A stretch of DNA of 64,000 nt. Source: Emydura subglobosa (Eukaryota > Chordata > Testudines > Chelidae). The first letter of the stretch is position 1. Each line of letters opens with the position of its first letter. Positions 12,250 to 24,340 of this stretch are shown here, piece after piece. The stretch spans positions 7,572,065-7,636,064 of the forward strand of contig ML680086.1 of assembly GCA_007922225.1 (NCBI GenBank), written 5' to 3'. Below the pieces are notes generated by a model. That model had not been told where the DNA came from. It saw nothing but the letters and a program-made list of their open reading frames with translations, and made no database searches. The translations under genes were made by a program, and so were the position numbers.

Positions 12250-12355
12250 ATCGAATCCTGGACAGCAGGTGAGACCATTCACAGCTGCACTCCAGAGAGC
12301 GGGACAGTTCTGTGAGTGCACAGTTTGTTTTACAAGATAAGGCTGATAATAGAAA

Positions 12356-13256
12356 ATGGAGGGGCTGAAGCCTCCAGGGATATTAAACCTGCAAGCTAAG
12401 AATTTAGCTCAAGCATGGAAGAGCTGGAAAGAGGAATTTAATCTCTTTGTACATATTGCCATGGCAGTTAAATAGGATGCTATGAAAATAAAACTGTTTT
12501 GCTACCTGTTTTGGAGAAAGGGGGAGAGAGAGAAGTGAGACTCTGTGCCTGAAAATTCCCCAAGCTCAACACACCTTAGAAGCAATAAATGGGTTGATTT
12601 TTATTCACTGTAACCCCAGGAAGAATGAAACGTTGGAAAGATGTCATTCCTTGTGTCGGGATCAAGCAGCTGGGGAGGGTATAGATGAATACAGCACTGA
12701 TTTAAAAGTGCTAGCAGCCAGTTGTAATTTTGGAAATATTAAAGATTCATTGATAAGAGACTGGACATAGTATGGGATACAAAGACTTGCAGATATAAGA
12801 AGAGCATTTGCTGAAGGATGCTGACATAACTTTGGGGAAAAGCTTGAAGATATGCAGGACAAGAGAGCTATCCAAAGAGATGATTAGGACCTGGAAGGGC
12901 AGTCAGCTGAAACGGTCCATGAAATATGTAAGAAAGAGAAACCAAAACCAGATACAACATCAGCAGATGACAATGGGACAGCCACATGCAAATACTGTGG
13001 GGAAAAAACATGCAAGACAGAAAGAAGAATGTCTGGCTTATGGGAAAAAAAATGCCACATCTGTGAAAAATTTAATCATTTTGCAGCCAAGTGTTTGTCC
13101 ATTCAGAAGAAAAACAAATCCAAGGTACACACAGTAACTGAAGAGAACAGTGAGTATGAGGACATTAGACGGGTGACCAAACAGCTGGTAAACACAGTGC
13201 AAGACCACCAGAAACAGTTGTATGCAGCTCTGTTACTTGGGAAGAAAGTAATATGA
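12356..13256 (+). pseudogene. Gypsy gag remnant (nucleocapsid zinc knuckles)
   Basis: Gag normally forms the particle that packages element RNA. A start codon at 12356 opens a frame beginning MEGLKPPG that soon meets stops. The segment 12808-12950 keeps a charged helix-like run (ITLGKSLKICRTRELSKEM). Downstream, the frame containing 13029 shows a first cysteine pair (CKYCG at 12993) and a complete C-x2-C-x4-H-x4-C knuckle (CHICEKFNHFAAKC, 13053-13094), the RNA-binding signature of nucleocapsid. The two parts are in different frames, so at least one frameshift separates them. It cannot make an intact protein. Confidence 0.82.
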
Positions 13257-14990
13257 TTTCAGTTAGATTGTGGTGCTTATCCTGATCAGTCTGGTGATCC
13301 CAGACCCACAGTTGGAAGAGATTGACCAGCTGTTAGCAATGTACAATCATACCATGTAGAAGTCCATTGGAAAATATAAAATCAAAATAAGAAATGCAAA
13401 AAACAAAAGTAAATGCAGACTGGACTTTGCGGTCCTAGGTGATGAGACAGCAGTACCACTTCTGGCCAGCCAGGCTGCCTAAGCCATGAACCTGATGAAA
13501 GTACAGTTTCAGAAATGAAAGTGGATAGTGGAGTGACTGCAGATACCTTGGATGTAGATGATACAGAGGAAGTATACAGAGGGGTTTCAGGGTGACGGAT
13601 GGCTAGATGGTCTTTATAAAATAGAGATCGACATCAGTGGGAAGCCAGTTAAATTGCCAAAAAGAAAAGTTCCCATCACATTGTTACAGCCACTGAAAGA
13701 CAAACTGCAGAGCTTATGGAATCATACCGCCAGTAGAGAAAACCCAGAGTGGGTATGCAGGCTTGTGATAGTAAGAAAGCCAGCAGGAAAAATGAAAGTA
13801 TGCGTGGAGCCAAAGTCTTTAAACAAAGCTTTGAAATGGAACCATTTCCCTCTGCCTATTACTGAGGACACATTACCAGGTCTGTCTAAAGCAAGTCTTC
13901 TTACATTATGCAATATAAAAAATGGATTCTGGCATGTCAAACTGGATGAAGAATCCAGTTACTTGACAACCTTTGCAACTCCATTTGCAAGATACTGATG
14001 GTTATGGATACCAATCAGAATCAGTCCAGCACTAGAGGTATTCCAGAGCAGATTAATCCAAACATTGGAGGCCCTGATGGGAATCCAGACAATAGCAAAT
14101 GATGTGCTGATAGAAGGAGAGGGTGGTGATCCAGAACAAGCACAATGAGATCATGTCTTAAATTGTTACAATTTTTACAGAGATGCAGAGAAAAGAACAT
14201 TACATTGAATTAGAAAAGCTCAGGTTGAAGGTAACCAAGGTGCCTTACATTGGACATTTGTTGACCTCCAAAAGGACTGAAAGAAGACCCAGAGAAAGAG
14301 AGGGCAATTAGAGAAATGCCAAGACCCAGCAATGTTAAAAGAGTTCAAAAGATTCCTGGGAATGGTCAATTATTTAGCTAAGTTTTTCAACCGTCTATCT
14401 GAGAGCTGCAAGATCCTGAGACAGCTGGCACATCAAGACACTTTATAGGAGTGGACTGAGCAACATGATCAAGCATTTTGGAAAGTAAAAGAGATGATTG
14501 GGAAGGCTCCCATTCTGAAATACTGCAACCCAGAGGAACCCTTGATGCTGCAATGTGGTGCATCTAAGACAGGTCTAGGGGCTAATATACTGTAAATGGG
14601 ACAACCTGTTGAGTTCCCAAGTAGAACATTATTTGTGACAGTGATGGGCTGTGCTCAGATTGAGAGCGTTGTTAGCAATACTCTTTGGAATGGAAAAAAT
14701 TCACCAGTGCACTTATGGTCACACTGTGGACATACAATCTGACCATAAACCTCTCAAAAGCATTTGGAGGAAGCCATTATTGAGATGCACCAAAGGTCTT
14801 ACGGTGGATGATGATTCATCTGAAGAGGTACGAGGTACAGATCAAGTATTGCCCAGGCAGAGACTTGGTGTTGGCAGACACCTTGAGGTGTGCATACCTG
14901 CCGGAACCCAGCAAGGAGGGATCTGTAGAGGTTGAGGTGCAATACTTGTGGTACAGTTCTTATCTATAAAAATGATACGGTACTTATCTA
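13257..14990 (+). pseudogene. Gypsy protease, reverse transcriptase and RNase H remnant
   Basis: A retropepsin-like LDCGA motif lies at about 13264-13278. The longest open piece (13558-13998, 146 codons) carries reverse transcriptase fingers and palm: VIVRKPAGKMKVCVEPKSLN, then NIKNGFWHVKLDEESSYLTT. The catalytic two-aspartate motif should lie near 14100, but the visible residues are ANDVLI, so one catalytic aspartate is changed. RNase H-like segments follow (LQCGASKTGLG at about 14550; SDHKPL at about 14738), in different frames and with a glycine where the family usually has aspartate. The enzyme would copy element RNA into DNA, but this copy is dead by several independent lesions. Confidence 0.85.
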
Positions 14991-15189
14991 TCTCAGAAGA
15001 AAGGCTGAGAGAGATAGAGAAGTACAGAGCAAGACAGAATGCTGCAGACACTGAAATTCATGATCGTACAAGGATGACCAGTGACAAAAGACCAAGTGCC
15101 TAAAGAGATAACACCATTTTTTCAGATAAGAGATGAGTTGTGTGTACAGAATGGCATTATATTTCAGGGAGAAAGTGGTTATTCCAGCA

Positions 15190-16120
15190 GCCTTTAGTAA
15201 TGAGATTATACACAAAGTTCATTTGTCATGTCTGGGAATTGGAGGTTGCTTAAGGTGAGACAAATACACTATATACTTGCCAGGAATCAATGAGCAATTA
15301 TGGACGTTCATGGAAAAGTGTGATGTACATAGATCCTGGGAAGACTGTCAACTGAAATATACCTTGTGGCAACACCAAGTCCCAAAAAAAAACATGGGCA
15401 AAGGTGAGTGTAGATTTGTTTACCTTTGAAGACAAAGGATACGTGATCATTGTAGACTATTTTTCCAGTTTCAGGGAGATAGACCATTTACCAGACATAA
15501 GATCCAGAATAGCCATATGGAAGATAAAGGCACATTTTGCACGATGTGAGATAACAGATATTGTGTGTTTTGATAATGAACCACAGTTTGTTTCAGAAGA
15601 GTTCTGGAAGTTCAGCTAGGACTGTGATTTTGATCACATAGGCAGGTAAAGTTGTTATCCTCAAAGCAATGGAAAAGTAGAATCATTAGAAAAAACTGCT
15701 AAGCAACTGTTGAAAAAAGCAAAAACTGCAGATGCTGACCCATACTTAGCCCTACTAGATCATATGAATACTTCCTCACAAGGCATAAATTCTGATCTGG
15801 TCCAAGGATTGATGAGCCGGAGAATTAAGAAACTCTTGCTGACAAATGGAAGGTTGTTAGAGCCTGGATACTCATGAGCTTACCATGGCAAACTACAGAG
15901 AAAACAACAAAAGAGACAAGCAATTTACTGCACCAAATCCACAAGAAATCTGCCAGAGCTGGAGCCAGATGACAAAGTGTGCATACAACCATTAATAAAA
16001 CAGGATAGATTCTGGCACAAAGCCACCAGGTGCAACCAGCATACCAAAGATCCTATAGTGCAAATGGACAATGGACAGGTAGCAAGGTGAAACCGTAGGC
16101 ACCTCAGAGAAACAAAAGAA
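15190..16120 (+). pseudogene. Gypsy integrase remnant
   Basis: Integrase inserts the DNA copy into the host chromosome. A degraded N-terminal zinc-binding region lies near 15205-15350. The core spans about 15404-15720: VDLFTFEDKGYVIIVDYFSS holds the first catalytic aspartate, VCFDNEPQF the second, and a CYPQSNGKVESLEK segment the glutamate. The second and third parts are separated by a stop at 15617-15619 and a phase change. Downstream, an LEPDDKVCIQP-like C-terminal segment reaches about 16110. The three acidic residues look retained although the frame is broken. Confidence 0.82.
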
Positions 16121-16262
16121 ACCCCTAAGCACAGTATTGACAACACAAGCCAGAGTTATTAGAAGCGGACAATGTCAGGGCCAAACCAGAGGAAAGACCA
16201 GAGGAAGAGGGTGTTTCACTGGAGACTTCAGCAACAACAAACCTAGAGACTATGGATGACTA

Positions 16263-17110
16263 GACAGGAGGAAAACAGCACCAGAGCTTGAATTCAGCCT
16301 TGGACTTTTATAGGCCTCTACCACTTGATCTAAAGGAATAACTCTGCTCACAAGTAGCAGTAGTAGGTTCTTATCCTCTGAATGGAATAGCCACTAGAAA
16401 GGAACATAACACATTTAGCTATCATGTTCTATGTGCATAGCTCTGGGTGTGATGCCTCACACCGGATGCCCTATAAGAGCCCATCCTCCGGTAGGCTCTT
16501 TTGTTCATAATGAATGTTAATCAAGCTCCAGATCTGAAGCTGTCATCCTACTCTGCTGCAACAAAATGGCAAGCCTCTGATCTGCATGTGTGATTAATCT
16601 GCTAAGCAGGGATCTACCATTGATTCCCATCAAACCCCTCAGACATACTTTTCCCCAAGCCCAATAGGAAGAGGGAGCAGATGTAAGACAGTGACCCAGG
16701 AAGTTACTTGGCACTTTTGGGGAAGCAGTGCCTGCATGGCAAGCTAGGAGCAGCAGAAGCTGGATGCAAGTAGAACCCCCAGGAACTGATGCATAGAGCA
16801 GGGTGCTGCGGAAGCTGGGGAACTGTGTGTGGAACAGGTTGTGACTGCTGGACATTGCAGCCAGGAGCAGGTCTGTGAGGGACTTCTGGGGAAACAGCAG
16901 AGAGTTGGCAGCGAGCCAGTCCAGAAGGGCCCCAATGAGAGACACTAACTGAGCCTGGCCTGGAAATCTGCAGGTTCCTATGTGCTCTGAATAGAGTCTG
17001 CACTGGAGAGGGCACCCGAGGCACTAAGCTGAAGAGCCCGGACCCCTCTACTGGACAGTCCCCCGGGAGCCCAAATAAGAACTGCCATTGCTCCCTTTGA
17101 ACTGTAAATG
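16263..17110. other. 3' flank of the gypsy element, possible eroded LTR
   Basis: The sequence has a TATAAGAG-like motif at 16473 followed by a short hairpin (AGAGCC ... GGCTCT at 16478-16501). That could be part of a 3' LTR. I found no matching copy at the 5' side, so the call stays open. A minus-strand frame of 142 codons (16517-16945) shows no domain. Confidence 0.3.
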
Positions 17111-19275
17111 TTTAAGTCACTGTACCTAGGGTGTTTGCTAACTTTCTCTTTCCTGCCAGCCTTGGAAAATATCCCTTCACTTTATCCCAGTTTCGAAGTG
17201 GTTTTTGGGACCCACCAGCACTGGCACCCACAGGGCCTAGCAGCTGAAGCACCTCCGGCACTTGCTTCCAAGTCATGGTATTCCTGGCATGCTACTGTGA
17301 TCTGGGGAGCTGTTGTGCCCCAGCGCTTGGCAGTTACAAGTGTTACACAGAGAAGATTTTTTCTTTTTCATTAATTTTCATTGTTGTACCAACTGCACTA
17401 CCAGTCTCTGGCTAGGAATAGACATGGAGGTTGCAAAATGCTACATAAAGCTGTTCTCGCTGCGTTTCCACACAAGTGCTGAAAATCTCTCCAGAACCCT
17501 GGACTGGAAATCTTGCTAGCCCAGATTCATGTATCCAAGGGGATTGAACAATTCAGACAAACTTCTGAGATGCATCCAGGCATTTTGGGTATTTATCCAA
17601 AGTGAAATGAAACTTCAAAAGTTCTGTGGTTCAACCGTCATTGATTTGGCCTCAGGTAATTTTGGCTCTACAAATTACTCCGATTCCACCATCTGAAAGC
17701 AGTCTGAAAGCTATTTATTCCATATCCATGCCAGAATAATATGTACTCCCACGCCTCTGTAGATGGATTGTCAATAGGGAGTAGTCCATCTTCATGTAAT
17801 TTTTAACATCTTTCAACTAAATAGGGGATCCAAATGCAAAACCCAGCACTCCGGGACTTCACATAGATTTGTGACCCTCCTTGGAGGACTACAGGTCCAT
17901 AAACTAGTGAGTGGATTACAGTGAGACATAAATATCGTATTTTCATCTGTGACAGATATAACCTTGCTCTGATATTTCTCGTGTTATTTAGGGGGAATAT
18001 GGACCCATTTGGCTCATCCCATCAATCTGAAAGCCCCAAACACAAGATGTAAGAAGCAGTTCTGAGCATGAAATAAATGGTGCAATGGATTCGCAGAGGC
18101 TGCTGAATGCCATCTGACACTAAAAGCACTATTTCCAGATCCCCACCCCTGGCAATTTGTTTATTGAGGGAGAGAAGCACCTTTTGTCTTTGGAAGAGAG
18201 TGGAACTGTCAGCTTTGTTTCTGTTAGCACATAGCAGACCAGATTCAACTCTCCTTTACTTAGGGATAAAGCTGTAGCATGCACTGAAGCTCCATGGAGA
18301 TACTCAGTTACGCTGATGGGAAGGAGAACAAAATTTGGCTTGTAATATTTTTTTAAACGAAAGCTTAGATTTTGGGGCACAATTTTTTAACAACTCAAGA
18401 AAATTCTGAATTCTACAGCCAGCTATCCTTCCAGCTAATCCCACTAGGGGAGAGTCACCCCTCTGCATGGGGCCAGCACTCAACCTAAGCACTACCTAAT
18501 TCCTCTAAATATGACTTAATGGGTGCTCGGAGTTTGTGCTGGTGTAACCCATTCGTCATTGTATGTTAGGTGTCCCCTCTGTGCTTGATCCGTGTAGGAT
18601 GTGAGTCTGTTACAGCCTAACTCTGAAGCTGGCTCTTTAGTTTAAGCTTCTAGTTCTGAAGGTTCCCAGTTCAATCCTCATCACTTAAGTGGAGGCTTGT
18701 TCCTGATTTAAACTGTTGTGAGCCTCACAGACTCTGGATGAGCTTCTTCCATGGAGGAGTTTGGGGACTCTGACACTCCCATCCTCTCGGTTGGGCACAG
18801 AGGGCAACACGTAGCACATGTTGACCAGTAGGGGCACAATACTCCTATTTTTCGGTATGAATTTCACTCATCCACGCCTAAACCACTACAGATACAAAAA
18901 AATACAACAAAACCAAATTGTCACACAATCTGGATTGCATATATAGCTTGGTATGAATAAGAAAATATAAGGCGGGGATGTCACAATTTCTACAGTCAAA
19001 TCATTATTAATATACATTCACTTATAATAGTGAGAACTCTCAGGTGACCAAAATAAGGCCTTGAAGTTATCATAGCTGTTAACCAGTGGGAGAAGCCCAA
19101 TATATGGATTCCCTTGTAGATTGCAAAGGAGTTCAAGTCCTTCATGGCAGCCTGCATGGAATTCAGAGGCAGGAGCACAGGTTGCAGGAGTGAAAAATTT
19201 GAAGGAGATACCCAGAAATCAGTCTGTGAGCACATGGCTAGAATTCTAGCTACAGTTGCGGCATTTCTGTATGTA
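17111..19275. other. Unassigned DNA with weak tRNA-like boxes
   Basis: No gene is recognised. Near 18635-18680 a TAGTTTAAG-like segment is followed about 30 bp later by AGTTCAATCCT, resembling pol III A and B boxes, but no cloverleaf can be drawn. I do not call a tRNA or a SINE there. Confidence 0.45.
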
Positions 19276-19605
19276 GAATCATAGAAGAATCATAGAAGAT
19301 TAGAGTTGGAAGGGACTTCAGGAGGTATCTAGTCCAACCTCCTGCTCAAAGCAGGACCAACCCCAAGTAAATCATTGCTGCCGGGGCTTTGTCAAGCCAG
19401 GCCTCAAAAACCTCTAAGGATGGAGATTCCATCACCTCCCTAGGTAACCCATTCCAGTGTTTCACCACCCTCCTAGTGAAAAAGATTTTCCTAATATCCA
19501 ACCTAGACCTCCCTCACTGCAACTTGAGAACATTGCTTCTAGTTGTGTCATTTGCCAACACTGAGAACAGCCTAGCTGCATCCTCCCTGGAACTCCGTTT
19601 CAGGT
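19276..19605 (-). mobile_element. CR1 LINE 3' end fragment
   Basis: The block opens with AATCATAGAAGAATCATAGA, the complement of the (ATTCTATG)n CR1 tail, with one tail unit enlarged. It then shows the conserved 3' block: 'gttggaagggact', 'ctagtccaacctcctgctc', 'gatggagattcc', 'taacccattccagtg' and 'ttcaccaccct'. It is strongly similar to the 3' part of the CR1 at 53041-56023 and is truncated about 330 bp from its 3' end. Confidence 0.92.
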
Positions 19606-21062
19606 TTTTATTAATAAATAAATATAGTTTTTATTAATAAAGAGCCAGTTTAGTTTGAGAAATGTGGAATCCTCCCTACATCAAACTCCTATCAACATCT
19701 TTACCTTGGTGGAGGTGCAGGTTAAATCATTCTTGTTATTTTCTAACAGGAATAAGAGGGGTTGTAACTGTGTACGATGCCAATCATTTCACATGCCCTC
19801 CAAATTTAGGGAAAGCCCAGTGGTGCCAGTCAGGGTCCCATTGTGCTGGGAGCTGTGCAAATAGATTGAAGCACACGGTCTTTGTGCCAAAGAGTTTACA
19901 ATCTACAAAGACAAAATGCAGACTAACAGGTTACAACACACCAGTGAAGGACCAGATTGTGGCAATCTAACTCACCCAGCTAGGCCTTTTACAAAAGAGG
20001 GGTGATCAGTCACTGAAGGCAATGGACAAGGGCTCAGGGGAGCTGGATCTAATTCCCAACTCGGCCACAGACTCTCTGCAAGTCACACGGTGCTGTGCTT
20101 CCAAATGAACTCACTGTTCATCAGAGTCAGGCACTTAAATAAGGACTAGACTTTCTTGAAATGCTCTGCTCCCATTGTGACACTCATGGCCAGATGCTGA
20201 AGAGATCAGCGCTCGCCGTGCAGCCAGTGTACTGAGCTCTTCTGCAAATCTGGCGATTTATTTCAACGTCTGAGTGGGAGTGAAGCTCTTTTTTTTTTTT
20301 TTAAACCTGGCCCTCAATCTCTGCACCTCACTTCAATGGGGAGAACAGCCCTTCCTTTCTCCCACCGTTTGGCCTCTTCTCCATTTACAAGTTTTACTGG
20401 CAGAGCTATGTTGGGTAAAAGTTTTAGTTTCTATCTAGACACAGTTATTCCTGTGTCCCTGTGCTTATAGTTTATGCTAATCGGGGAAAACAGTATAAGC
20501 TATAGCACTATAAGTACCCTTATACCAATATAACTATGTCCTCCTCCAGGGTTTTGCTGCTTTAAATGCACTGGTAGAACTATAAGGCAGAACAAGCACT
20601 GTCTCATTGTTTGTACAGCACCTAGCAAAACAGGACACTAATCTCAACTGGGACTTTTTTGGCACTATCATGATGAATAGAATGATAGTTTCCACATGGC
20701 TACTCATGGGAGTAAGGGCCCACCACCTGGCCAAAGGTATCTGGCTGAAGAGATAACCTGGTTGCAATTCCTGTTCTTTTCCCGAGGTTAACCATTGGCT
20801 CCAATCTATTTTCTCTTTTTTAGGGGGAGGTCGAATAGTATTCATATGAATAATTGATTCCACCAACTTCTCTGTTGTCAGATAAATGACTTGTGAATAC
20901 ATGTTTTCTTTATCTGGCCAACTTCGTAGATGGATGAATAATACCACTCAAATACATTATTCATCTTTTTTCTCCCTTCCCATCATCAGATAAATTCTTT
21001 GTGATTTACATTTGTTCATATTCAACGGACTATCAGGAACAGATGTGTTAGCAAAGGGTTAA

Positions 21063-21124
21063 GGGCTAATCCCTCTCCCATTGAACTCAAGGGCAAATTT
21101 CCCAGTGGAAGTGGGGCCAGGCCC
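21063..21124. mobile_element. Short palindromic MITE-like repeat
   Basis: The left arm GGGCTAATCCCTCTCCCATT is an imperfect inverted repeat of the right arm (complement GGGCCTGGCCCCACTTCCAC). The core reads 'ttgaactcaaggg'. It is the same style of foldback as at 4988 and 34174 but more diverged. Confidence 0.45.
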
Positions 21125-21687
21125 TATTTTATTAGCGACTCCTTAGACAGTTGATTAAATGGTCCAGGTAAATAAGGCTCATTTGGAGCAAACACACAAT
21201 TGTGCTTTTTTTTAGAGGGGGAGGAGGTATAAACCATTGATGGCTTCTGGAAACATTAGAATCCATAGGAGCAAAGACTGAGTCACCTAATCCTGGAATG
21301 GGATTATAGCCCCATCATTTAAAATGCACTGGCTTGCACACCGTGTCTAATATGTGCGTTGGAGCTTGAAATCTATACCTCCTGTGCTCCCGCTCTCCTC
21401 CTAGTGCTATCATTGCAATTTGCAAATTACCAAATGAATAAAACATGGCTGGAACACTAAATTTTTGCCAGCAGATGAGGAAAGACACAGGCCAGATTCC
21501 AAGGTTTACCAGGAGAACTCTGTTGGTTAGGGGTGTGATTTTCTACCACTAGAGCTATGCCAGTAAAAGCCCTAGTGTAGATGCAGTTATGCCTGTGTCA
21601 CTGTGCTTATGCCAATGTAGCTAGGTTTGACAATTATTTTCACAATTGCACAAAATTATGGGTTGTAAGCATTCCCTCACCCCATTT

Positions 21688-21724
<37 letters not shown>

Positions 21725-24159
21725 CAAGGGGTCAGACAATTATTTAATGGCAGCAAACATGGAAATTCAAAAAGTCAAAGCTTTATAAGCCATTAAAACA
21801 CAATTTGTCACCATCACATGTCAAAATACACAAAGTAAATATTCTTAAATCAACTGTTTTTACTATTCACTATCCAGTCCATTTGTAACAAGCCTAATTC
21901 AAACATCTAAACCACTGGATTTTGACTCAAATAAGTTCTCAAGCAGCATTTTTCTTACTTTGCCTAGCTGTACGTTTTGATTACTATTGACGGAATTTTT
22001 TTGGTTCATGTGTGTATGGTGAAATCGAGATTTACCAACATTTACTGATTAAAAGCTAATCCTTTCAAACCTAAATATAATTTATACCTGATTGGGCAAC
22101 CAGATTACGGTAGGCCCGTATAATCACTTGTCTACCGATAGAACCGCTTATGTCCCTACATCCCCATGCATGCTTCATGATAGGCAGCACAATTTGTAAC
22201 ATGGGCACTAATAAATTAAGCAATGCATTTAAACAATAGGCAACAATAGCCAGCAACAGGCCTGATACTCCTCTCTGGGACTCCACTGGTGTCCGTGGAA
22301 TCCCATGAGTACTAAACCGGTGAAATGGAGTGGATAACCAGGCCCATATGGACTCGAGTGGTGCACAGGACTTGTGTTTGCCCTCTGCATAGTGGTGACT
22401 TTCACCCTAAGTTCCAGATCTTGGGCCTCAGCTCCATCCCCTTGGTGGTGCTCCAGTGACACCAAAGGGATACTTCTGATGTGGGCTCCATGCCACTTGT
22501 TCCTTCCCCATGCAGGGGGTGTTTCTGGATGGACTGGAGAAGGTGTGTCTGGAACGTGCTGTGATCTGGCGATTCCCAGCCAGAAGAGTGGACCCTAGGG
22601 TGCAAACCTAGCTAGTGTAATTTAGAGTAGCAGCCCTCTCTCAGCTCCAGGATCAGGGGAGCAGGAAGGTGACTTAGAGCCACATTTTCTTGCTCTCCCA
22701 TTCTGGGTCCTGCAGTGAGCATGGCTCAGACAGACCTGGGGAGATTGGGCCCTAAACCTGCAATTCAGCCTGCAGCCAAGTGAACATTCTGGCTGGGATT
22801 GTAACTTTAGCACTTCCTCACTGTAACTGATTTTAACACTGGACGTGTTTTTCACAGAGGCCTTTGCACTTAATGTTCTTGTTTAAACAAAAATTAAAGA
22901 AAAGGAGTGGGAGTGCGGGAAAGAATTTGTAAACATATGTGCCCGGTTTGAGCAAAGCACATGCTGAAATCTCTCACTATTCAGCAAAGCACATGAGTTG
23001 CGGAGTCAATGCCTTACACTGTCCTGTGGGGACAAGGAGGGGCACACCTCATTGAGTGAGTGACAAGGGAGAAAGATGAGTCCATCTTGGCTGCTTTGTT
23101 GGGCTAGAAACAGTTTTTGATGAGACTGAATTCACAGGGCAGGGAAGCTTTGGTTTACAGTGCAATGGCTGTGCCTTCAGAACAGACGCAGAAAGTTATT
23201 TTTAAAGGAAAGCTTCTAACTTGCAGACTATTGTATGATGCAGCAAACATTGTGATGAGACCTAGCAATTGTGGGATCTCTGATTTCTCTCATCCAATGA
23301 TTTTCTCCAGTGGAAAGGCAGATTTGTGCTTGTGAGGCTGCTGTTCATAGCCTTTCTTGTTCAAATTTCCCCAGCAGCAGTATGAGGTCAGTTGCCCCTT
23401 TTTTTAAGCTCCCCCAAGTCTGGGCAGGCAGGAAGACTGAGCATGCTCAGAAGTGATTGATCGTTTGCTTATTTTTTTTAAATGAAATTTCCCAAATTCA
23501 GTAAAAAACAGTAGTTTCAACCTTTAGCTCAATTTTTGCTCTATGCCTGTTTGAAAAAGTACAGTCAGAATTTTTTTTTAAAACCATGGGAAAAGCTTAT
23601 ATATTTGTTATTACTTTCCTGCAAGTCAAAAATGACCAAAGATGTTTTGTTCAAACAAAACCCACAAAAACATCTTGAGGCAAAGATCAAACACAGAAAC
23701 TTTCACTCTAAAAAGCAAAAGATTTGGAAACTTACAGGCATGTGGAAAGGGGATAATAGTGGAAATTGTTTTGAAACTTTAACTCAAATGTTCTGTTCTA
23801 GACACTTGCTTGTAATAATAGCATGATCTACATGACTTGATTGCAGCCAGCCTTAGAACACAATAAAGGTTTGATTTCATTCATGATATCTAACATGGCA
23901 AGCTCAGCTGAAATGATCAAATACAGACATGAGTGTCAAGATACAGCTGGAAAATAAAAGTGACAAGTGAGAAAAAAAGGTGTAGCTGATGAAAGGAAAT
24001 CCATCCTCTACAGACAGAGGGGAATCAGCTAGCACTAACAACTCTTCCCAGCCTGAGTGCACAATGGATCCATGCAAAATATCCCATTGGATTCAGACTG
24101 TATGGACCAGGCCATGGGTGGCCTTTGGTCAAGACAGGAAGCTGGGCTAATGCTTGGAG

Positions 24160-24340
24160 CAGGGGAGACCAGGCCTAGTGGCCAGACCCTGAATCCAGAG
24201 CTAAGTTACAAAGTCCAGGGGGCGAGCCAGAGCCAAGAAATAGGAGCCAAGCATCAGAACCAGAGTATCAGCCAGAGCAGGAACTAAGAACCGGGAGCAA
24301 GGAGTAGGAGACCAGAAGTGGGAACCAGAGCCAGGGGGGA
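24160..24340. repeat. Imperfect purine-rich minisatellite
   Basis: Short words such as CAGAGCCA, AGGAGC, GAACCAGAG and CAGGAACTAAG recur every 10-20 bp without a fixed period. The strand is purine-rich. It looks like a decayed variable-number repeat; it is open on the plus strand for part of its length by chance. Confidence 0.45.

Larger units (their letters stand above)
12236..16262 (+). mobile_element. Decayed Ty3/gypsy retrotransposon internal region
   Basis: About 4 kb carries, in order, a gag remnant with zinc-knuckle cysteines, an aspartic protease motif, reverse transcriptase, RNase H and integrase. The order RT-RNase H-integrase is that of Ty3/gypsy and not of Ty1/copia. The reading frame is broken by many stops and frameshifts, so it is an old, inactive copy. 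No envelope-like frame follows the integrase. No clear pair of LTRs was found. Fragments of this kind are common in fish, amphibian and reptile genomes (family knowledge). Confidence 0.9.

Noticed and set aside
16473..16501. Rho-independent-type terminator hairpin
   Set aside because: The hairpin and T-run look terminator-like, but the DNA is vertebrate, where such elements do not terminate pol II; it is at most part of an LTR.
16517..16945. Minus-strand open frame of 142 codons
   Set aside because: Overlapping minus-strand frames in other phases cover the same bases, and none shows a domain, signal peptide or membrane segment of a known family.
18633..18680. Possible tRNA gene or tRNA-derived SINE
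   Set aside because: A-box- and B-box-like words are present, but no acceptor, anticodon or T-stem pairing can be drawn and no SINE body follows.
20534..20947. Minus-strand open frame of 137 codons
   Set aside because: It overlaps a relic interspersed repeat near 20590 and has no recognisable domain or exon signals.
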